Assembly (NCBI GenBank): GCA_040006575.1
Contig: JBDTWS010000214.1
Location: 1 to 5,605 of the forward strand
Origin: UKL13-2 sp040006575
GTDB taxonomy: Bacteria > Pseudomonadota > Gammaproteobacteria > Burkholderiales > Usitatibacteraceae
Reading direction: 5' to 3'
DNA length: 5,605 bases
Numbering within the stretch: the first letter of the stretch is position 1; each line of letters opens with the position of its first letter. The position numbers were made by a program, and so were the translations under genes. The notes under the pieces are model-generated. The model saw nothing but the letters and a program-made list of their open reading frames with translations. It had not been told where the DNA came from and made no database searches. Below are positions 1 through 5,605 of the stretch, piece after piece.

Positions 1-329
1 TAGGCAATCTCGATATCACTGCGAAGTGAAACGGCGGCCGGGTCAAGGCCGCATTGCGATGCAATCAACGCGGCCAGCGAAGCGCCGCCTTCGGTGTGTC
101 CGGTGATTCCCGCGCACACCTGGCCAGGCAACACGCCTTTAGGCAGCGCATCCATGATGGCGCGCAACACGGCGCGAATGTGATCCCGACCCGCGTCCGT
201 ATTCATTTGCAGCGCAGTCATGCCCGGCGCTTCACCGCTGCCGAGCAACTGGCGCGATGCGTCGGCAAGTGCCCAGCGGGTACGCGTACCGCCTGCATCC
301 ATGCCCAGCCCGATGGGTGGAGCATTCAT
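1..329 (-). CDS. BadF/BadG-type amino-sugar kinase (GlcNAc/MurNAc kinase-like), N-terminal part
   Basis: Only the first 109 codons are present; the 3' end lies beyond position 1. The ATG at 329-327 overlaps the TGA of the upstream hydrolase (TGATG), so translation is probably coupled. Residues 7-20 carry the glycine-rich phosphate-1 loop GLGMDAGGTRTRWA of the ASKHA fold (hexokinase/Hsp70/actin), with Asp11 and the GGT turn. Residues 72-81 read CAGITGHTEG, the usual glycine-rich strand of the BadF/BadG/BcrA/BcrD family. Residues 104-109 read SDIEIA, matching the position of the conserved (N)DA..A motif that holds the catalytic Asp (here Asp105). Family members include GlcNAc kinases and clostridial MurK, which phosphorylates GlcNAc and MurNAc in the cytoplasm using ATP. 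Full length would be about 290-320 residues. The family also includes 2-hydroxyacyl-CoA dehydratase activators, but those have different context and motifs. Family assignment is firm; the exact sugar is inferred from neighbours. Confidence 0.88.
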   Translation of the reverse strand, partial: MNAPPIGLGMDAGGTRTRWALADASRQLLGSGEAPGMTALQMNTDAGRDHIRAVLRAIMDALPKGVLPGQVCAGITGHTEGGASLAALIASQCGLDPAAVSLRSDIEIA

Positions 330-1933
330 CACTTCATGCCGCCCGTGCCATATATCGTTTGGATGCTTTTGCTTTCATTGCCCATGCGGTCAATGGCCGA
401 AACTGAAACGGCGGACAGTGCGCCTTTTGTAGAAGCCGCTGCCAGGGTCACTTCGGTGCGCGGCTTCCGAATGTCGATCGGTACAATTTTCAACTGCCAT
501 TCCCCGCCATATCGCGACCACACCGCGTATTGCGAGACCGCTTTCCCGGGCGCAGCAGAAAGTTGCAAGGTAATCGCCGGGCGTCCGGCGACAATCGCCA
601 GTCCGTCAACAATCGGCGTCGCGGGCGCGACATTGTCCAGCCACGGTGTCGCCGGGACCAGCGCCGGTGTCTGGTAGGCACGCTTCAACTGTTCGTTGAC
701 GTCGCGACGATTCTCCATGAGTGTGACCATGCTGAAATGGATATGCCCGCCCACCGGCTTGCGGTTGCGCATCATCGCGATCTGGTTGGTGATGTCTTCG
801 GGCTTCCACGACTTGGCTGAACTGTCGATGCGGCTGGTGAAGAGACCGGGCCACAGGTGGCGGCCGGCCGTATTTTCGGCGATCCAGTACTCCATGAGCG
901 TACCGAAGGCCTGCGGCGCCTGTTCAATCGGCCAGTAGAGTTGCGGCGCCAGGTAATCCAGCCAGCCGCTGCGAAACCAGAGCTCGACGTCGGCGTAGAG
1001 CTTGTCGTACTGGCTGAAGCCGGCAATTCCCGGCGGGCGACGGTCGGGCCGGCCGATGCCGAACGGACTGACGCCAACTTTTACCCAGAGTTTTTCGCGA
1101 TGCACATCGTTGTAAATGCGTTCGATGAGCTGGTTGACGTTTTGCCGGCGCCAGTCGGCGCGGCTGAGGCGTCCGCCGGAAAGGATGTAGCGGCTCCAGG
1201 CGGGTTCATCGGGAAAATCGAGTTCAGGCGCGTTCTCGGTTGGCGGTGCACCTGGATTCAATGCAACCGGATAGGGGTAGAAATAATCATCGACATGTAC
1301 GCCATCCACATCGTACCGGCGCACCACGTCGAGGATGACGTCGATGGAGCGCTGTGCCGCAAACGGCTCCGCGGGATCCATCCACAGGTAACCGCCATAT
1401 TCCTTGACGACCGCAGGATGCGTATTGGCCACGTGCGATTTGGCCTGCGGGCCTTTGGCCGACGTATGGCGGGCACGATAGGGATTGAACCAGGCGTGCA
1501 GTTCCAGGCCGCGCTTGTGCGACTCCTCGATCCACATCGCCAGCGGGTCATAGAAGGGCTCTGGCGGCTTGCCTTGCTCTCCCGTGAGGTATTCAGACCA
1601 CGGCTCCAAAGGCGAGGCGTACAGCGCGTCCGCAGCGGGTCGCACCTGGAAAATGATGGCGTTGAGGTTGAGCTCTTTCGCGCGCTCGACGATGCGGATG
1701 ATTTCCTGTCTCTGCTGTTCGACCGGAAGTCCCTTTTTGCTGGGCCAGTCGATATTGGCCACGGTCGCCACCCATGCGGCGCGGAACTCACGTGGCACCG
1801 GCGGTGGCAGAACGGAAAAGGCGGCACCGCCGGCGGTATTCGCTGCGGAGGTCGTGTCGTTTGCGCAACCCGCGACGATCGCCAACCCGCATAACAACAC
1901 CGAGATCGCCATTTGGCGCGCTTTTCGGGGCAT
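329..1933 (-). CDS. GHL10 (DUF187) family glycoside hydrolase-like lipoprotein, YngK/DigH-related
   Basis: Numbering is from the ATG at 1933, giving 534 residues. Residues 1-22 are a lipoprotein signal: basic PRKAR, a hydrophobic run, then lipobox VAGC with Cys23. Ala at +2 favours outer-membrane sorting under the enterobacterial rule. The GHL10 barrel runs from about 48 to 420: REFRAAWVATVANIDWP (49-65), FQVRPAADALY (95-105), HAWFNPYR (146-153), DGVHVDDYFYP (210-220, acidic residues at a likely active-site strand), VGVSPFG (286-292) and DYLAPQLYW (326-334). Residues about 440-530 look like an Ig/fibronectin-III-like C-terminal domain ending in SAIDRMGNES. E. coli DigH (YddW), an outer-membrane lipoprotein of this family, cleaves peptidoglycan glycan strands lacking stem peptides; Bacillus YngK is another member. 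Activity here is inferred. An in-frame ATG at 1984 has a better ribosome site and is a real alternative start; the ATG at 2023 is less likely. The 3' end overlaps the kinase start by one base. Confidence 0.92.
   Translation of the reverse strand: MPRKARQMAISVLLCGLAIVAGCANDTTSAANTAGGAAFSVLPPPVPREFRAAWVATVANIDWPSKKGLPVEQQRQEIIRIVERAKELNLNAIIFQVRPAADALYASPLEPWSEYLTGEQGKPPEPFYDPLAMWIEESHKRGLELHAWFNPYRARHTSAKGPQAKSHVANTHPAVVKEYGGYLWMDPAEPFAAQRSIDVILDVVRRYDVDGVHVDDYFYPYPVALNPGAPPTENAPELDFPDEPAWSRYILSGGRLSRADWRRQNVNQLIERIYNDVHREKLWVKVGVSPFGIGRPDRRPPGIAGFSQYDKLYADVELWFRSGWLDYLAPQLYWPIEQAPQAFGTLMEYWIAENTAGRHLWPGLFTSRIDSSAKSWKPEDITNQIAMMRNRKPVGGHIHFSMVTLMENRRDVNEQLKRAYQTPALVPATPWLDNVAPATPIVDGLAIVAGRPAITLQLSAAPGKAVSQYAVWSRYGGEWQLKIVPIDIRKPRTEVTLAAASTKGALSAVSVSAIDRMGNESKSIQTIYGTGGMK
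1868..1933 (-). other. Lipoprotein signal peptide (type II) of the GHL10 protein
   Basis: Encodes 22 residues with an Arg/Lys-rich n-region (PRKARQ), a hydrophobic core (AISVLLCGLAIVAG) and the conserved lipobox Cys immediately after. Cleavage by signal peptidase II would leave Cys-Ala-Asn-Asp at the mature N-terminus. This is the main argument for starting the protein at 1933, because the Cys then falls at residue 23, a usual distance. Confidence 0.8.
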
Positions 1934-1965
1934 AAATCGCCTGGAAGGCGCGCCAATGCTTGAAT

Positions 1966-3126
1966 TTATACTTTGATAAACCATTTTTTCTTCCACATGA
2001 GCCATGCAATGAAAAACATGCATAGGTTGAACAGGGTCGCAAACAGCAGTGAGGCGTCGAGCGGCGCCAGTGGCAGGGACTGTATTGGCGAATAAAGAAC
2101 GGCCTTCAGCGTCAGCAGCGTGCCGTCCGGTTGTGCGAATTTGATGTAGCCCAACATTTTCCCGAGCAGTCCCGAGAACGCGAAAATGAACAGGGCATTC
2201 ATGCCGTAAATGGTGAAGGGCAACAGCCAGCGTTGCGCACGTGCCCGCAGTACGGCCGATTCATTTCCGTCGATCAGCCAGAAGAACGCGGAAAACACCA
2301 GCAGCGCCCAGCCGGCCGTGAAGATGGAATACGAAATCGTCCATAGGCTTTTGTTGATCGGCATGAAGGTGGCATCGATGATGACGCCGACCCACAGGAA
2401 CGCCAGCCCGGCCAGCATCATCCACACGGTCTTTTCAGCCTTGCCATACGCCGACAACAGCCACTGGCCGGCGAGTACACCGAACAGCTGCGTGCACAGC
2501 GCGGGCAGAGTGGTGACCAGTCCCTCCGGATCCCAGGTTTTCGATTGCACCCACAAATGGCCGCTCAACAGCAGCCGGTCAACGTAGGCGCCGAAATCGC
2601 GGCCCGGTTCAAGTGCGGCGGCGACAATGTTGCCGTGCGCGTCCGGTACGGGTACGAAGAACATCAGCACGGCGTAGACCAGGAATAGACCGCCGATCCA
2701 CGCGCACTGTTGGCGCCAGTTGAAATACACCACGATGGGTGCAGCCAGCGCGGTGCAGATTGCGATCCGCTGCAACACGCCGGGAATTCGCACCGTGAAA
2801 ATATTGAAATTGGGAATGAAGTTAAGCAGGAACCCGATGAGGAAAATAAGGGCGGCGCGCTTGTAAAGCTGTCTCAGCAACTGCCGTTTGTTTTCGCCTG
2901 CTGCCGCGCGCCGGCCGAGCGAAAAAACCATCGACACACCGCAAATGAACAGGAAGAACGGGAATATCCAGTCCGTGAACGTCCAGCCGTTCCACTTCGC
3001 GTGCGCGACCTGCGAATAGAGATAGCCCCAGTCGCCGGGATTGTTGACCAGCACCATGGCGGCGATGGTAAAGCCGCGAAATGCGTCCAGCGATATCAGC
3101 CGGCCTTCGGGCGCGTTGCTACTCAT
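1966..3126 (-). CDS. nagX: NagX-like COG4299/DUF5009 membrane protein, HGSNAT-type putative acyltransferase
   Basis: A polytopic inner-membrane protein of 386 residues with about ten hydrophobic segments. The N-terminus has RLISLDAFRGFTIAAMVLVNN (9-29), then AHAKWNGWTFTDWIFPFFLF (41-60), VRIPGVLQR (112-120), DPEGLVTTLPAL (199-210), INKSLWTISY (257-266) and FTAGWALL (269-276). These are the signature blocks of bacterial COG4299 proteins and of human heparan-alpha-glucosaminide N-acetyltransferase (HGSNAT). His42 in AHAKWNG aligns by eye with the HGSNAT active-site His in its HASWNG block. HGSNAT passes acetyl from cytosolic acetyl-CoA to glucosamine across a membrane. In Shewanella the homologue in GlcNAc clusters is called nagX, and a transport-related role has been proposed. 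Which role applies here is unknown. The start overlaps the stop of the upstream permease by ATGA. The protein ends in the basic tail KKKWFIKV. Confidence 0.92.
   Translation of the reverse strand: MSSNAPEGRLISLDAFRGFTIAAMVLVNNPGDWGYLYSQVAHAKWNGWTFTDWIFPFFLFICGVSMVFSLGRRAAAGENKRQLLRQLYKRAALIFLIGFLLNFIPNFNIFTVRIPGVLQRIAICTALAAPIVVYFNWRQQCAWIGGLFLVYAVLMFFVPVPDAHGNIVAAALEPGRDFGAYVDRLLLSGHLWVQSKTWDPEGLVTTLPALCTQLFGVLAGQWLLSAYGKAEKTVWMMLAGLAFLWVGVIIDATFMPINKSLWTISYSIFTAGWALLVFSAFFWLIDGNESAVLRARAQRWLLPFTIYGMNALFIFAFSGLLGKMLGYIKFAQPDGTLLTLKAVLYSPIQSLPLAPLDASLLFATLFNLCMFFIAWLMWKKKWFIKV
1982..1994 (-). promoter_or_regulatory. Strong Shine-Dalgarno before alternative GHL10 start
   Basis: On the minus strand GGAAG (1994-1990) is followed by five A and ATG (1984-1982). 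This is the best ribosome-binding site near the 5' end of the hydrolase gene. The ATG at 1933 has only a weak AGG (about 1943-1940) before it. Using the 1984 ATG would add 17 residues ahead of the basic n-region and overlap the end of the upstream gene by 19 bases. Confidence 0.5.
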
Positions 3127-4448
3127 GTAGGTTGTTCCGATTTTCGGCCGAATTGCGGATCAACTTTGATAAATGCCGTGGCCACCAGTGAGGGAAGGGT
3201 GGCGATGCACACCCAGATAAAGAAATTCTGGTAGCCAAGTTGCTCCTGGATCCAGCCGCTGGCCATGCCCGGCAGCATCATGCCCAGCGCCATGAATCCC
3301 GTACAGATCGCATAGTGCGCAGTCTTGTGTTTGCCGTCGCTGCCGCTGCCCGCAACCATGATCATGAACAGTAGGTAGGCGGCAAATCCAAAGCCATAGC
3401 CGAATTGCTCGACGGCAATGGCGGCGGCCACGAGGAAAATGTTTTGCGGCAACACAAAGGCGAGATACACGAACGCGATATTCGGCAGATGCACCGCCAG
3501 CAGCATCGGCCACAGCCAGTGCCTGAGTCCATTGCGCGAGATCACGTACCCGCCCAGCAGCCCGCCAACCGTCAGCGCAATGGCCCCCACGATTCCATAA
3601 ACGAGACCGACATCCGACGTGCCAAGCCCGAGCCCGCCCTTGCTCGCTGGATCAAGCAGGAAGGGCGTGACCAGCTTGAGCGCCTGCGCTTCGCCGAAGC
3701 GGAACAGCATGAGGAACGCGAGGATGCGCCAGATATCGGGACGCTTGAAAAAAGTGCTGAAGGTTTCCTGGAAACCTTTGACGACATCGAAGTCCTGCCG
3801 CGCCGGCTGGTCGGCGACGGGCTCGGGCAAGACAAAACGGTGATAAATGAAGAGCGTGAAAAACAGTCCGGCAAGGATGAAAAAAACGATCGACCACGCG
3901 AGCGTCACATTGCCGGTGTTCTCGGACAATTTGCCGGCGATAAACACCAGCCCGCCCTGTCCGGCAATCATGGCGATGCGGTAGCAGGTGCTGCGCACAC
4001 CGACAAAAGCTGCTTGTTCATGCTCGGGCAGGGCCAGCATGTAAAAACCATCGGCTGCAATATCATGTGTGGCCGAACTGAAGGCCATCAGCCAGAAAAC
4101 AGCCAGCGTCACCTGGAAAAACATCGGCATCGGCAACGTCAGCGCGACCAGCGCCAATGACGCACCAATAACAAATTGCAGGATCACGATCCAGAATCGT
4201 TTGGTCCGGAACATGTCGACCACAGGCGACCACAGCGGCTTGATGACCCAAGGCAGGTATAGCCAGCTGGTATACAGCGCTATGTCGGTGTTCGAGATTG
4301 CAAGATTTTTGTACAAGATGACCGAGAGCGTCATCACCACGACGTAGGGAATGCCCTGGCCGAAGTAGAGCGTCGGTATCCACCACCATGCGTTGCGCGG
4401 TGCGGTGGGCTGTTTTGTCAATTGGATAGGCTCGGATGCGAGAGTCAC
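3123..4448 (-). CDS. AmpG-like major facilitator superfamily permease
   Basis: An inner-membrane carrier of 441 residues with about 12 hydrophobic segments split by a hydrophilic central loop (about 205-240). The GTG at 4448 is the start: a TGA at 4460-4458 closes the frame upstream, and the next Met lies inside the first membrane segment. GAAAG lies about six bases before it. Motifs resemble AmpG/AT-1 (SLC33-type) carriers: YFGQGIPYVVV (28-38), WLYLPWVIKPLWSPVVD (62-78), THDIAADGFYM (127-137), EQFGYGFGFAAYLLFM (347-362) and a TAHYAICTGFMALG segment followed by GWIQEQLGY (376-406). AmpG imports GlcNAc-anhydroMurNAc muropeptides by proton symport in peptidoglycan recycling. Related carriers also occur in chitin and amino-sugar clusters, so the cargo may be a disaccharide or an amino sugar. 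The context (receptor, hydrolase, kinase) supports catabolic import rather than beta-lactamase signalling. The stop overlaps the next start by four bases. Confidence 0.9.
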   Translation of the reverse strand: MTLASEPIQLTKQPTAPRNAWWWIPTLYFGQGIPYVVVMTLSVILYKNLAISNTDIALYTSWLYLPWVIKPLWSPVVDMFRTKRFWIVILQFVIGASLALVALTLPMPMFFQVTLAVFWLMAFSSATHDIAADGFYMLALPEHEQAAFVGVRSTCYRIAMIAGQGGLVFIAGKLSENTGNVTLAWSIVFFILAGLFFTLFIYHRFVLPEPVADQPARQDFDVVKGFQETFSTFFKRPDIWRILAFLMLFRFGEAQALKLVTPFLLDPASKGGLGLGTSDVGLVYGIVGAIALTVGGLLGGYVISRNGLRHWLWPMLLAVHLPNIAFVYLAFVLPQNIFLVAAAIAVEQFGYGFGFAAYLLFMIMVAGSGSDGKHKTAHYAICTGFMALGMMLPGMASGWIQEQLGYQNFFIWVCIATLPSLVATAFIKVDPQFGRKSEQPT

Positions 4449-4479
4449 AAAAAACTTTCAGGGCAAGACAGTGGGCGGC

Positions 4480-4506
4480 GGGGCGCGATCATACGTAACG
4501 CGCCCC
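4480..4506 (-). promoter_or_regulatory. GC-rich intergenic hairpin between receptor and permease genes
   Basis: A perfect 8-bp inverted repeat, GGGGCGCG and CGCGCCCC, encloses an 11-base loop. It starts 17 bases after the receptor stop and ends 31 bases before the permease GTG. No T-run follows directly; a six-T run occurs about 25 bases further on (4454-4449). It is therefore not a textbook intrinsic terminator. It could stabilise the receptor message or attenuate transcription into the downstream genes. Confidence 0.5.
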
Positions 4507-4522
4507 ATCGCGCACTTTACTA

Positions 4523-5605
4523 CTAGAACTTCGCGCGCAACGTCAGGAAATATTGGCGGCCGTTCTCATAAAAAGCAGCCGGCGCATTCTTGTTGACGTG
4601 ATACGTGTAGCGGACCGGGTTGTTGAGATTGTTGCCGTCGATATGAACGCTGATGTTGTCGGTAATGCGATACCCGATCGATGCCGACAGGCTTCCTGCC
4701 GCCGCGAAATAGCGTGCGCCGTTCCCGGGGGTGTTGGTGCCATTGCCCTGGAAGAAATACGCGTATTCATTGCGGTAGTTGTAGGCGACACTGGCGCTGA
4801 ACTTCGGGTCTTCGTAGTAGGCGCGCAGGTTGTACGTCCACAGCGATGTGCCAAGCAACGGAAGGCCGTCCTCATCTTCGGCGTCGACGTACGTCACGTT
4901 GCCCAGCACGCCGAAGCCGCCGAACAATGGAGTTTCGCCTGCCAGTTCCACACCCTTCATTTTTGCGCTTTTTCCGATGCGTGACGTCACCGTGTAGATT
5001 GCGGGCAGGCCCGTGTCGATGTTGATCAGTTCTACTGGGGCGGTGCCGGTTTTCACATAGTTCTTGATGTCCTGGGAAAACAGGCCTGCGGACACGTAGC
5101 TGCGCGGGCTGATGTACCAGGCCAGTGACGCGTCCACGTTGGCGGAGGTGATCGGCTTCAGGTTGGGATTGCCGCCGGTACCGGTGAGGAGTGTATTGTT
5201 TAACACCACCGAACCAGCAAGTTCACCGTAGTTGGGACGACCCAATGTCTTGGACAGCGCCAGCCTGCCGATGAGGCCTTTTCCCATGTTCCATCTCAGG
5301 TTGAAACTTGGCAGGTAATCGGTGTGGTCGGACTCTACGGTCTGCTGCAACACCGGCACGCCACGTGCTGACGTGATGGCGCCGGGTACGGTGCAGGGCG
5401 GTGGTGCCAGCGGAGGATTCCACGCTGCGCATTTACCCGTCAGGGCCTGGTAGAAAATCGAGGTCACCTCGGTCTTGACGGCGCGCACGCCGAAGTTGCC
5501 GCTGAACATGTCCTGCTCAAACTCTGTCATCAGGTACACGGCGGAATTTTTTTCTTTCACCGTTGATGCAGAAGTCCAGACTTTACTCAGCACCGTGTCC
5601 CAGTT
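4523..5605 (-). CDS. TonB-dependent receptor, C-terminal beta-barrel (5' end outside window)
   Basis: The frame is open to the window edge and supplies the last 360 residues; the signal peptide, TonB box and plug domain would lie beyond 5605. Numbering is from the first visible residue. Typical barrel features are SGNFGVRAVKTEV (35-47), ALSKTLGRPNYGELAG (116-131), GNPNLKPITSANVDASLAWY (145-164), MKGVELAGE (216-224), DNISVHIDGNNLNNPVRY (316-333) and a terminal RQYFLTLRAKF ending in Phe, the outer-membrane assembly signal. These resemble Xanthomonas/Caulobacter-type receptors, many of which take up oligosaccharides by energy from TonB-ExbBD. Visible composition does not reveal the ligand; the adjacent amino-sugar genes suggest an amino-sugar oligomer. 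A Pro-rich loop with two Cys lies at about 59-71. A full-length protein would be about 850-1000 residues. It ends with TAG, 74 bases before the permease. Confidence 0.94.
   Translation of the reverse strand, partial: NWDTVLSKVWTSASTVKEKNSAVYLMTEFEQDMFSGNFGVRAVKTEVTSIFYQALTGKCAAWNPPLAPPPCTVPGAITSARGVPVLQQTVESDHTDYLPSFNLRWNMGKGLIGRLALSKTLGRPNYGELAGSVVLNNTLLTGTGGNPNLKPITSANVDASLAWYISPRSYVSAGLFSQDIKNYVKTGTAPVELINIDTGLPAIYTVTSRIGKSAKMKGVELAGETPLFGGFGVLGNVTYVDAEDEDGLPLLGTSLWTYNLRAYYEDPKFSASVAYNYRNEYAYFFQGNGTNTPGNGARYFAAAGSLSASIGYRITDNISVHIDGNNLNNPVRYTYHVNKNAPAAFYENGRQYFLTLRAKF

Noticed and set aside
54..677. A 207-codon plus-strand frame spanning the kinase/hydrolase junction
   Set aside because: It crosses two convincing minus-strand genes and has low-complexity, Arg/His/Ala-rich composition; treated as a shadow.
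857..1894. A 345-codon open frame on the plus strand, antisense to the GHL10 gene
   Set aside because: It lies fully opposite a well-supported gene, its translation shows no recognisable domain, and long antisense frames are common in GC-rich coding DNA.
1948..1955. Palindrome GGCGCGCC near the hydrolase start
   Set aside because: A short GC palindrome is expected by chance at this composition; no partner copy or regulatory context was seen.
1258..1956. A 232-codon minus-strand frame inside the GHL10 gene
   Set aside because: It is an out-of-frame shadow rich in Arg, Ser and Pro; the overlapping frame carries all the GHL10 motifs.
3405..4160. A 251-codon plus-strand frame opposite the permease gene
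   Set aside because: Its product is very rich in charged residues, Gln and His with no domain, as expected for the complement of a membrane-protein gene.
4489..4494. TATGAT on the minus strand as a possible -10 box for an internal promoter before the permease
   Set aside because: It sits in the loop of the inverted repeat and no credible -35 hexamer lies 16-18 bases upstream.
4449..4506. Rho-independent terminator after the receptor gene
   Set aside because: The stem is good, but the T-run is about 25 bases downstream of it, directly before the permease start, so the classical stem-plus-U-tract layout is missing.

Overview
The window looks like an interior piece of a single minus-strand operon from a GC-rich (roughly 58-60% by eye) Gram-negative bacterium. 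An outer-membrane TonB-dependent receptor, an outer-membrane-type lipoprotein and inner-membrane transport proteins show the cell has two membranes. The receptor resembles the Xanthomonas/Caulobacter type of large carbohydrate receptors. That suggests a proteobacterium such as Xanthomonadales or Oxalobacteraceae, but lineage cannot be fixed from sequence reading alone.

Reading in the direction of transcription (right to left): (1) 5605-4523, the C-terminal beta-barrel part of a TonB-dependent receptor, 5' end outside the window; (2) a 74-nt gap with a perfect GC-rich inverted repeat; (3) 4448-3123, an AmpG-like major facilitator permease with a GTG start; (4) 3126-1966, a polytopic COG4299/DUF5009 protein of the NagX/HGSNAT type, overlapping gene 3 by ATGA; (5) 1933 (or 1984)-329, a lipoprotein with a GHL10 (DUF187; YngK/DigH-like) glycoside hydrolase domain; (6) 329-1, the N-terminal 109 residues of a BadF/BadG-type ASKHA sugar kinase (GlcNAc/MurNAc kinase-like), overlapping gene 5 by TGATG. 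Essentially the whole window is coding; no stretch over 300 bases lacks a gene.

Together the genes describe a path from outside to cytoplasm. The receptor would import an oligosaccharide across the outer membrane, the GHL10 lipoprotein would trim it in the periplasm, and the AmpG-like permease (perhaps with the NagX-like protein) would carry the product inward. The kinase would then phosphorylate the amino sugar. Every family has links to N-acetylglucosamine, chitin or peptidoglycan sugars, so the best inference is a locus for scavenging amino sugars, possibly peptidoglycan fragments. The substrate is not shown by the sequence. No regulator, main promoter, NagA/NagB or MurQ gene lies inside the window; these would be expected in the flanks.

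No RNA genes, CRISPR arrays, insertion sequences or attachment sites were seen.
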